Origin: Candidatus Hydrogenedentes bacterium UBA2224
GTDB lineage: Bacteria > Hydrogenedentota > Hydrogenedentia > Hydrogenedentales > SLHB01
NCBI GenBank assembly: GCA_002348185.1
Contig: DDYW01000066.1
Location: 1-39,502, forward strand
Reading direction: 5' to 3'
DNA: 39,502 nt
Under the pieces are notes generated by a model. That model made no database searches and was not told where the DNA came from. It saw only the letters and a list, made by a program, of their open reading frames with translations. Below are positions 32,816 to 39,502 of the stretch, one piece after another. The translations under genes and the position numbers were made by a program. Numbering within the stretch: the first letter of the stretch is position 1; every line of letters starts with the position of its first letter.

Positions 32816-35188
32816 ATGGGCGTGGAGACCACGGTACCCGAAATCACCCGCTACGGAAGCATCGCGTTGTTTCTGCTTGCCGTCGCGTTTGTTCTGGCCG
32901 CGCCATTCTTCTGGCAACACGTGGAATTGACGGACGTGCCCGCCAGCGAATCGTACGAAAACAGCGACCTCTATCAGTTCGTCTATCCCGCGATGCACTA
33001 CGCCTACGGACGCGTGCGGAGCGGAGAGGTGCCCCAATGGAATGCGCGCCAGATGTGCGGCATGCCGCTGCTTGCCGATCACCGGCTCGGCCTGTTTCAG
33101 CCGCTCAACGCCGTGTTTCTGCTTCCGGATACGGGCCAGGCCATGGCGCTGCACTCGTTCATCTGCCTGGCCCTGATGGGGTTCGGGTTCGTCCTGTTTG
33201 CGCGCTCGCTTGATCTGGACTATGGCCCCGCGCTCGTGGGCGGGATCGTCTATGCGTTCGCGGGGGCGTCCGCCGCGGCCATGTCGCGGCCGCATCTCGC
33301 TTCCGCGCTCGCCTGGATGCCCTTCCTGTTCTGGACGAGCCGTGAGTTTGCGCGTTCCGGCAGGCGGGGCTGGGCCCTGCTGGCGGGGCTGGCGGGCGCC
33401 GCGTTCATTCTGTCCGGCGCCTACGCGATTGTGGCCGTGACTCTCCCCCTGGTGGTCCTGTACACCATTCTGCACGGGTTCACACGACGTCCGGGCGAGT
33501 TCGGATTGCGCATCGCCCTGGGCGGCATCCTGCTGGGCGGAACCCTCGCCCTCTGCCTGGCGGCCGTCCAGTGGATTCCCACGGCCGCCTGGGCCATGAC
33601 TCTCGATTCACCCGCAGCCGCGCTGTGGTACTTGCGCTCCGGGGGGCTGCTCCCCGGCTCGTTTCGGGAGGCCGTGGTCCAGACGTTCAGCTCGCGGCCG
33701 GGCGACCTGCCCCGCTTGTGTTACGTGGGCATGGTGCCGCTGATCCTGGCTCCGGCCGCGTGTTTCCAGCGCAAGAACTGGCGCGAAACCCTGGTGTTTC
33801 TGCTCGCGGGCGCGGGCGCCTGGGCGCTGGGCGCCGTGGGTCCGCAGCGGGTCGTGGCGGGGCTGCCCCGGGAGGCGTTTCTGTATCTCGCGGTGTTTTG
33901 TGTCGCCGTTCTCGCGGCCCTCGGCGCGGACCGCATCTTCAAACCCCGGAAAGACTATCGTTCCGTGCAGGTGTGGCCCGTGGCCATCGTGGTGTTCCTG
34001 ACCCTCTGCGGGGTGTTTTATGTCGCCGGGAGCCAGGGCCGGGGGTATGTCATCGCGTTCGCGATCCTGCTGGCGCCGTTTCTGATCCTGCGCCAGACCT
34101 GGGTGTCGGTCCTGGTGTCCTGTGCCGCTGCGTTGCTTATCTTCATCGACCTCACGCTCGCCAGCCTGAACGCCTATGGCCATCCGTACCAGGATTTCCC
34201 CGAGCATGCGCGCAGATACAGCGAAGCCCTGGAAACCGCGCGCGAACGCGCTCTGGGCGGGCGCGCCGCGGTCATGTCGCGGCCCCTCGATTACGGATTG
34301 CCCGCGAATCTCGGGCTGCTCACGCCCATCGACGTCGCCGGGGGCTCCGACCTCTTCGTTACGCGGGAACAGCGCGCCTGGTGGTCCCGTCTCATCCGGC
34401 ATGGCGCCGACGGCGACCCGGTGGCGTCGTGGGACGTGTCGCCCGACGCCACCCAGCCGTCCCTGCTCAATTTCATGACGGTCCGGGCGATCCTGGCTTC
34501 TCCCGATACCCGCATCCCGGCCGACGCCTGGAACGCAAACGGCCTGCGCCTGCGCGAAATCCAGACGCCCGCGCGCGGAAATGTCTACATCAACGAATCC
34601 GCCCTGCCCCGGGTGTTTTGGGCGCCTGCATGGCGCCTGGCCGACGGCGTGGATGCGGCCATGGACGCCCTGGCATCGCCGGGCTTTGAGTCTGCGCGGG
34701 AGTGCGTTGTCGATGCCGCGCACGGCCCGTATCTCGAGCAGTTTCAGCGACGGGGACCCGGGCAGCCCGAGGCCCCGCGCGGCGAGGTGGTCGCCGCCGT
34801 CATGACGACTGCGCAGCCCGCCGCAGCCCCGGAGTTCCCTGCGCCGACGACGGGAGAGACGCCGTTAACGCCGCGCGTGACGCCGTCTCCGGGGACGCTG
34901 GAAGAGCGCTCGCCCGAGCGGCTTGCCGTCCACGTTGAAGTACCCCAGACGGGCATCGTCGTGCTCTGCGACTCATTTGCGCGGGGATGGCGCGCATCGC
35001 TCGACGGCGTGCCGTGCGAGATCCTGCGCGTCAACGGCGTGTTCCGCGGCGTTGCCGTTCCCCCGGGCGTGCATGACATCGCCTTTACCTACCGCCCGGC
35101 CTCGCTCTACCTCGGGATGGGCGTTGCCCTGTTCGGCGCGGCCCTTCTGGCCGGTTCCCTGCTGGCCTCGGCCTGGCAGCGATACTGA
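32816..35188 (+). CDS. YfhO-like GT-C membrane protein
   Basis: A 790-aa polytopic protein with about 12 hydrophobic segments in residues 15-450 and a last one at about 760-785. The N-terminal exo-membrane loop contains ENSDLYQFVYPAMHYAYGRV and QWNARQMCGMPLLAD, the pattern of the YfhO/GT-C family, whose members use lipid-linked sugars to modify teichoic acid, lipids or glycans. The C-terminal domain (about 470-755) ends with DSFARGWRASLDG and VPPGVHDIAFTYRP, typical of YfhO. A Pro/Thr/Ala-rich insertion lies near 660-700. The donor and acceptor are not predictable. It is monocistronic and divergent from a GT2-like gene, which suggests a shared envelope-glycan role (inference). Confidence 0.85.
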   Translation: MGVETTVPEITRYGSIALFLLAVAFVLAAPFFWQHVELTDVPASESYENSDLYQFVYPAMHYAYGRVRSGEVPQWNARQMCGMPLLADHRLGLFQPLNAVFLLPDTGQAMALHSFICLALMGFGFVLFARSLDLDYGPALVGGIVYAFAGASAAAMSRPHLASALAWMPFLFWTSREFARSGRRGWALLAGLAGAAFILSGAYAIVAVTLPLVVLYTILHGFTRRPGEFGLRIALGGILLGGTLALCLAAVQWIPTAAWAMTLDSPAAALWYLRSGGLLPGSFREAVVQTFSSRPGDLPRLCYVGMVPLILAPAACFQRKNWRETLVFLLAGAGAWALGAVGPQRVVAGLPREAFLYLAVFCVAVLAALGADRIFKPRKDYRSVQVWPVAIVVFLTLCGVFYVAGSQGRGYVIAFAILLAPFLILRQTWVSVLVSCAAALLIFIDLTLASLNAYGHPYQDFPEHARRYSEALETARERALGGRAAVMSRPLDYGLPANLGLLTPIDVAGGSDLFVTREQRAWWSRLIRHGADGDPVASWDVSPDATQPSLLNFMTVRAILASPDTRIPADAWNANGLRLREIQTPARGNVYINESALPRVFWAPAWRLADGVDAAMDALASPGFESARECVVDAAHGPYLEQFQRRGPGQPEAPRGEVVAAVMTTAQPAAAPEFPAPTTGETPLTPRVTPSPGTLEERSPERLAVHVEVPQTGIVVLCDSFARGWRASLDGVPCEILRVNGVFRGVAVPPGVHDIAFTYRPASLYLGMGVALFGAALLAGSLLASAWQRY

Positions 35189-35206
35189 TACGGCATATCG
35201 AGCTGG

Positions 35207-35224
35207 ACGGCTCCGGCCGTTTTC
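35207..35224 (+). terminator. Weak hairpin with T-rich tail
   Basis: ACGGC (35207-35211), TCCG loop and GCCGT (35216-35220) followed by TTTC lie 19 bp after the YfhO-like stop codon. The stem is short. Confidence 0.3.
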
Positions 35225-35296
35225 TCTGCAACGGACGCGCCGCGATTCCCGTGTCTGGTCCTGTGCGCTCGAATCACCCGGCCGGTGAAACACCAC

Positions 35297-35548
35297 GGCG
35301 CGCCAACGGCGCAGAACATACCAGCCTGGCCTGAACGGCCAGGAAAACGGGTACCCCAAAAGAAGGGCTGAAAGCCCGCGACATCTGTCTCCGAGACCCG
35401 TATGTGCCGGTCCTTCAGACGGGAAGAGGTATGGGCACGGCTATCCCCAGCCCTGCGGGCTGGGCTGGAATGTATCGCGCCTTCGGCGCTCCGGAAGGCA
35501 GAATGGTCACTTATTTCACCACGTGGGTGAGTCGACTAAAGCTCCACC
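35297..35548. repeat. Dispersed hairpin-cassette repeat, copy B
   Basis: This block reproduces both parts of copy A contiguously. In order: GCGCC-AAC-GGCGC (35300-35312), CCTGGCC/GGCCAGG (35325-35343), GGGCT-GAA-AGCCC (35365-35377), a mismatched CCGGTC/GACGGG (35407-35423), an 8-bp CCCAGCCC-TGC-GGGCTGGG (35446-35464), GCGCC-TTC-GGCGC (35477-35489) and TCACC-ACGTG-GGTGA (35516-35530). Copy A has about 545 extra bp between the two halves. No gene is supported between 35189 and 35687. Confidence 0.85.
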
Positions 35549-35635
35549 GCCCGACGGAGCAAGCGTCCGAGCGATCTGCCTTCACGTTAGCCGGCGATTG
35601 AGCCTGCATCCGAAGCGCCCCGAAAGAACAAGAAT

Positions 35636-35657
35636 GCAGGCGAATCGCTTGCGCTAC
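35636..35657 (-). repeat. REP-like unit beside copy B
   Basis: On the minus strand GTAG is followed by stem GCAAGCG, loop ATT and stem CGCCTGC, with one A-C mismatch. It is the counterpart of the units at 7381 and 7518. A truncated plus-strand half (GCCTGCATCCGAA, at about 35602) lies 22 bp before it, matching the sequence just after the unit at 7381. Confidence 0.5.
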
Positions 35658-35687
35658 ACGCTTCATCGTCTGTCTGGTCCCTTGGGA

Positions 35688-36341
35688 TCACCCGCCCGAT
35701 GGCCGGGCCGCGGCGTCGAGCTTGTCGAGGTACGTTCGGGGGGCTTTCTCGAACTCCTTGACGCATCCGGCGCAGCAGAACCGGACCAGCCGGTTCCCCG
35801 CGACATGGTCGACGGGTTCGCCCTTTGCCCCGAGCTTCTCTCCCGATACCACGCAGGTCTCGACCGGGTAGGCGTCCTTCTGTTTTTCGACGATAGCCGC
35901 GTCGAGTTTCTTGAGGTACTTCGCCGGGTCCGCGTCGAATGTGGCGGGGCAGCCCGCGCAGCAGAAGCGCACCAGGCGATTGCGGTAAACCTTGTCGACG
36001 GGTTCACCCATGGAGCCGAGTTTCTGCCCGCTTACCAGGCAGGTCTCGAGCGGATAGATCTTCTTCTGCTCCTTGACCACGGCCGCGTCAATCTTCTTGA
36101 GGTACGTCTCCTTATCCGCCTCAAAGGCGGGGACGCATTCCGGGCAACAGAAGCGGACCTCCCGCCCGTCGTACTTTTTCACTACCGGCTCGCCCATGGA
36201 CCCGAGCCGTGCGCCCGAGACCGGGCAGGTCGCGAGCGTGTAAATGCCGTCCGGGGATTGCGCAGCCGTTTCTCCCGCAGTTGCGGCGGCGCCCGTCAGG
36301 GCCGTGGCGGCCGCCAACAGGATCAGTGTCATTCGTGTCAT
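35688..36341 (-). CDS. Secreted triple YHS/TRASH-like cysteine-repeat protein
   Basis: A 217-aa protein with a signal peptide (about 1-22) followed by three tandem units of 62 residues. Each unit has one Cys in a C-x-VSG-x-(R/K)LG-x-x-GEPV segment (Cys39, 101, 163), then an RFCC-x-x-C cluster (Cys65/66/69, 127/128/131 and 189/190/193), then a YL-x-K-hydrophobic-DAA helix. Four cysteines per unit in this arrangement resemble YHS or TRASH metal-binding domains. It is encoded 3 nt after the TolC-type gene, in the same operon as a CusA-type pump, so it is probably a periplasmic copper or silver binder or chaperone (inference). GGAGG lies just before ATG 36341, inside the end of the tolC-like gene. 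Confidence 0.85.
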   Translation of the reverse strand: MTRMTLILLAAATALTGAAATAGETAAQSPDGIYTLATCPVSGARLGSMGEPVVKKYDGREVRFCCPECVPAFEADKETYLKKIDAAVVKEQKKIYPLETCLVSGQKLGSMGEPVDKVYRNRLVRFCCAGCPATFDADPAKYLKKLDAAIVEKQKDAYPVETCVVSGEKLGAKGEPVDHVAGNRLVRFCCAGCVKEFEKAPRTYLDKLDAAARPSGG

Positions 36342-36344
36342 GGA

Positions 36345-37832
36345 TTATCCCTCCGTTTCGTTGTGTTCACGCTGTTTAACATTGATGCGGTCCGTCGCCT
36401 GCTGATCCGAAACGCCCTCCTTTGCGGGGGCGGGGGTCTCTCCGGACGGCGTCCACGGACCGCCCATGAGGAATTCGAGCTCGGCCGCGGCGACTTGGGC
36501 GTCGCGTGTCGCGCGAACCTGTTCCAGCTCGAAGGAGAGCAGGGTCTGAACGCTCTCGAGCAGGTCGAGGAAATCGGCGTCGCCGGCCGCGGTCGAGTAC
36601 TGGCTTTGCAGGCTCTCGTAGGTTTGGGCGGCCTGAGGCACGAGCGTGTCGCGATACAAACGGTAGCGGCGCAGCGCGTCTTCGACTTCAAACACCGCCG
36701 TACGCGCGGAGCGCTGCAGGGCGAACTCGCGGCCGCGCTTGTCGTGTTCGGCGGCACGGTGCAGCAGGCGTGCCTCTTCGATGCCTGCCTTGATCCGTTT
36801 CCGCCAGAGCGGCACGCTCACCGTCAGCGAGAGCAGGATCTCGTCGTCCCCGCCGTCAGAATAGTTCATGGGTTCGCGGCTGGTGGCCAGTCCATAGGCA
36901 TCGATGGCCGTATCGACGGGTTGGAAGGGCGTCCTCCCCGTGAAGGTGTTCAGGAGCCGGTATCCCGTGGCCAGATTGTCGGCGGATATGCGGTCGGGCC
37001 GCATCTGGCGCGGCTTGCTGATCGCCAGATATTCGAGGCCGGCCGTGAATTCCGGGTACCCTTGCTTACGCGCGAGTTCGATGTCGCGTTGCCTGCTTTC
37101 GAGCAGATGCTCGAGCGTCCTGAGGTCCGGGTTGGCCTCCTCGACGCGCGCGAGAACGGTTTCCGCCGGGGGCAGCGCGGGCGGCAGCGACGTGGACTGC
37201 GGCCAGGGGATCTCCTCAAGCACGTCGCGCCCCAGAGACTCGTTGAGACGGGCCATTCGGGCCGGTTTGTTCTGGAGGTAGCCGTCGTGCCGGTCGCGCA
37301 CCTGGGCCTTCTCGATGGACACGCGCAGCAGCTCGTCCTGGTTCGCCAGGCCGAGGGCGAGCTTCGATTCCACCACATCTTCCATATATTCGAGGACTTC
37401 GAGCTGCGCCTCGGTGACGAGCACGGCGTCGGCCAGATACGCATATTCGAAATAGGCCTGCTTGACGTCGGCGAAGACGCGGTTGCGCTCCGCGAAGAAG
37501 GCCTGGAGGGCCGCGTCGGCTTCCGCGGCGGCCTTGTCGCCCCGCACGCGCAACGTGCCGAACCAGGGGAAGCTCTGGCTCACGGCGAACCGCGCCCGCG
37601 CCGATTCCGCCTGGACGAATTGCCCATACGACAGCATGGGATCGTCCAGCGCGGTGACCTGGGGGATCCGTTCAAGGGCGGCGCGCCAGGTTTCGTACCG
37701 CGCCAGGAGGACGGGGTTGTCTTCGGCGGCTTCGAGCAGATAGCCGCGCAGCTCGTCATTTCCAGCGTAGAATTCGGGCGGCTCGACGTCGGCGGCGGCG
37801 ACAGCGGCCGCTGTAAGCAGCAGGAACATCAT
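36345..37832 (-). CDS. TolC/CusC-type outer-membrane efflux protein
   Basis: A 495-aa outer-membrane channel-forming protein. Residues 1-14 are a signal peptide (MMFLLLTAAAVAAA). The mature part is long alpha-helical repeats of the OEP family, with the typical structural pattern DDPMLSYGQF, SQSFPWFG and the later helices around ALGLANQDELLRV. It forms the tunnel that carries substrate from the RND pump to the medium. The start overlaps the stop of the cusA-like gene by 4 bp (ATGA), so the two are translationally coupled. No periplasmic adaptor (CusB) is present downstream; it may lie upstream of the window. Confidence 0.9.
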   Translation of the reverse strand: MMFLLLTAAAVAAADVEPPEFYAGNDELRGYLLEAAEDNPVLLARYETWRAALERIPQVTALDDPMLSYGQFVQAESARARFAVSQSFPWFGTLRVRGDKAAAEADAALQAFFAERNRVFADVKQAYFEYAYLADAVLVTEAQLEVLEYMEDVVESKLALGLANQDELLRVSIEKAQVRDRHDGYLQNKPARMARLNESLGRDVLEEIPWPQSTSLPPALPPAETVLARVEEANPDLRTLEHLLESRQRDIELARKQGYPEFTAGLEYLAISKPRQMRPDRISADNLATGYRLLNTFTGRTPFQPVDTAIDAYGLATSREPMNYSDGGDDEILLSLTVSVPLWRKRIKAGIEEARLLHRAAEHDKRGREFALQRSARTAVFEVEDALRRYRLYRDTLVPQAAQTYESLQSQYSTAAGDADFLDLLESVQTLLSFELEQVRATRDAQVAAAELEFLMGGPWTPSGETPAPAKEGVSDQQATDRINVKQREHNETEG

Positions 37833-39502
37833 GATGGGTACTCCTTGTCCGTGGACGGCTCGTGCACTCCGTCCGCGTGTTCGCGCTCGAGGGTTTCAAG
37901 ATGGGCGGAACGGCCCCGGCGGAGGCGAAATTCCTGCACCCCGCAATAGAGAATGGGCACGAGAAAGATCGTCATCAGTTCGATCACCATGCCCCCGAAC
38001 GACGGGATCGCCATGGGGATCATGATGTCCGCGCCGCGTCCCGTTGAGGTGAGTACGGGGATGAGGGCGAGGATGGTGGTTGCGGTGGTCATCAGGCAGG
38101 GGCGGATGCGGCGCTGGGCGCCGGCCACGGTCGCGTCGCGGATCGCGCGAATGGATTCGGGGCGGCGTTTCGCGAAGCTCTGATCCAGAAACGTGGCGAT
38201 GACCACGCCGTCGTCGGAGGCGATGCCGAAGAGGGCGAAAAACCCGACCCAGATCGCTACGCTGAGGTTGATTTCGCGCACCTGGAACAGTTCCCGGAGG
38301 TTCACGCCGAACACGCTGACATCGAGAAACCACGGCTGGCCGTACAGCCACATCAGGAGAAATCCGCCCGACCACGCGAGCGCGATCCCCGAAAACACCA
38401 GCAACGCGGTCGGCACCGACCGGAACTGGAAATAGAGGAGCATGAAAATGATAAACAGCGCCAGCGGCAGCACCAGTGCCAGGGTCTTCTGCGACCGGAC
38501 CTGGTTCTCGTAGGTGCCCGCGAACTGGTAACTGACGCCCGGGGGCAGTTGAAGCTCGCCGGACGCGAGTTTGTCCTCGAGATAGGTCCGGCACTGTTCG
38601 ACCACATCGACCTCGGCATATTCCGGTTTCCTATCAAAGAGCACATACCCGACGAGAAAGGTGTCTTCGCTCTTGATGGCGTCGGGGCCGCGCACATAGC
38701 GAATCTCGGCCAACTGAACGAGGGGAATCTGCGCGCCGGCGGGCGAGGGCACGAGGATTCGCCCCAGCGTCTCGATCTGGTCGCGCAATTCGCGCAGGTA
38801 CCGCACGCGGACGGGATAGCGTTCGCGCCCCTCGACGGTGGTGGTGATGCGCTGCCCGCCGATGGCGACCTCGATGACGTCCTGCACCTGCCGGATGCTG
38901 ATGCCATACCGCGCAATGGCTTCGCGGTCGATATCGATTTCGAGATACGGTTTGCCGACGATGCGGTCGGCGATGACCGCGTCCGGTTCCACGCTGGGGA
39001 CTTCACGGAGCAGACGTTCAAACGCGAGGCCTACGGTTTCGATGGTCTCGAGATCGGGTCCTTTGATTTTGACGCCCATGGGCGCGCGCATGCCGCTCTG
39101 CAGCATGACCTGGCGCGCGGCAATGGGCTGGAGTTTGGGCGCGGTGGTCGTGCCGGGGATCTCGGCTGCGCGGACGATCTCGTTCCAGATATCGTCCGGC
39201 GTGCGGATCTCGTCGCGCCACTGCCGGAACGGCCGCCCGTCGGGGTCGGGGATGAGGCGGCCGTCGCGGTCCCTCGCAAACGCGCCGCGATCCCGGTCGT
39301 ACCGGAAACGCACGCGGCGTCCGGATGCGTCGGAGATGTATTCGGATTTGTAGTTGATGACGGTTTCAATCATCGAGACGGGGGCGGGGTCGAGCGGGCT
39401 CTCGACGCGGCCAATCTTGCCGGCCACCAGTTCGATTTCGGGAATCGCGGCGATGGCCTGGTCCTGGTATTGGAGGACATCGAGCGCTTCACCGAGCGAT
39501 GC
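37829..39502 (-). CDS. cusA: CusA-type HME-RND heavy-metal efflux pump, C-terminal half
   Basis: A partial CDS: 557 aa to the stop are in the window and the frame stays open to the right edge. The sequence starts mid-protein with PEIELVAGKIGRVE, the segment preceding the DPAP-MIET junction of CusA-type pumps. It continues with GMRAPMGVKIKGPD, EIDIDREAIARYGIS, LPPGVSYQFAGTYE, and the later transmembrane bundle with IASDDGVVIATFL and RPCLMTTATTILALIP. HME-RND pumps export Cu(I)/Ag(I) or Zn/Co/Cd by proton antiport; the metal is not certain here, though several Met residues occur near the porter region. The operon also encodes a TolC-type channel and the triple-Cys protein. The apparent GTG start at 39427 is not the true start. 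Confidence 0.93.
   Translation of the reverse strand, partial: ASLGEALDVLQYQDQAIAAIPEIELVAGKIGRVESPLDPAPVSMIETVINYKSEYISDASGRRVRFRYDRDRGAFARDRDGRLIPDPDGRPFRQWRDEIRTPDDIWNEIVRAAEIPGTTTAPKLQPIAARQVMLQSGMRAPMGVKIKGPDLETIETVGLAFERLLREVPSVEPDAVIADRIVGKPYLEIDIDREAIARYGISIRQVQDVIEVAIGGQRITTTVEGRERYPVRVRYLRELRDQIETLGRILVPSPAGAQIPLVQLAEIRYVRGPDAIKSEDTFLVGYVLFDRKPEYAEVDVVEQCRTYLEDKLASGELQLPPGVSYQFAGTYENQVRSQKTLALVLPLALFIIFMLLYFQFRSVPTALLVFSGIALAWSGGFLLMWLYGQPWFLDVSVFGVNLRELFQVREINLSVAIWVGFFALFGIASDDGVVIATFLDQSFAKRRPESIRAIRDATVAGAQRRIRPCLMTTATTILALIPVLTSTGRGADIMIPMAIPSFGGMVIELMTIFLVPILYCGVQEFRLRRGRSAHLETLEREHADGVHEPSTDKEYPS

Noticed and set aside
35523..37949. An 808-codon open frame on the plus strand
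   Set aside because: Antisense to the triple-Cys and TolC-type genes and starting inside the dispersed repeat.

Overview
The window is about 39.5 kb of high-GC bacterial chromosome with long spacers and mostly small operons. Gene content points to a diderm, probably free-living heterotroph: TolC-type outer-membrane protein, HME-RND pump, Tat-exported oxidoreductase, lipoprotein, GldA/GldFG-like ABC system. The DUF6807 (PmoA-like) protein, the Tat-signal Gfo/Idh/MocA oxidoreductase, the histone-H1-like tail and the REP-like intergenic repeats suggest something near Hydrogenedentota, Planctomycetota or Lentisphaerota. That placement is inference; no rRNA or tRNA gene was seen to fix it.

Layout. 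1-160: a GGTCCACCT tandem repeat and a promoter. 161-7004 (+): DUF6807 protein, an inositol-monophosphatase-like enzyme with a lysine-rich tail, zwf and pgl (first two steps of the oxidative pentose phosphate pathway), and a TPR-membrane anchor-C45 hydrolase fusion. 7005-8261: a 1.26-kb spacer built from short hairpin cassettes, two GTAG-type REP-like units and the cut-off end of an insertion sequence. 8262-14955 (+): Gfo/Idh/MocA oxidoreductase, a 45-aa hydrophobic small ORF, comEC overlapping a secreted tyrosine-phosphatase-like protein, and a sodium:solute symporter. 14974-17312: divergent EEP-family hydrolase (-) and DegT-family aminotransferase (+). 17313-17868: a spacer with two long inverted repeats and a terminator-like hairpin. 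17869-25465 (+): small lipoprotein with a strong terminator, then an ABC ATPase, a fused GldF-GldG-type permease/auxiliary protein, a DUF4340 protein and an HtrA-type protease. 25481-32551 (-): glycosyltransferase, SbcD/YhaO-like nuclease, SbcC/YhaN-like ATPase and M32 carboxypeptidase. 32816-35188 (+): YfhO-like membrane protein. 35189-35687: second copy of the hairpin-cassette repeat. 35688-39502 (-): a metal-efflux operon with the C-terminal half of a CusA-type RND pump, a TolC-type channel and a secreted protein made of three cysteine-rich YHS/TRASH-like repeats.

How genes work together. zwf and pgl make 6-phosphogluconate and NADPH. The ABC ATPase, GldFG fusion and DUF4340 protein form one membrane complex, with HtrA just downstream. 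The SbcD/SbcC-like pair is a nuclease-ATPase complex. CusA, TolC and the triple-repeat protein are translationally linked and likely handle copper or silver.

The least explained parts are non-coding: the hairpin-cassette repeats (7.1-8.0 kb and 35.3-35.7 kb) and the structured spacer at 17.3-17.6 kb. Among proteins, the triple YHS-like protein, the H1-tailed phosphatase and the TPR-C45 fusion stand out. No clearly new multi-gene system was found.
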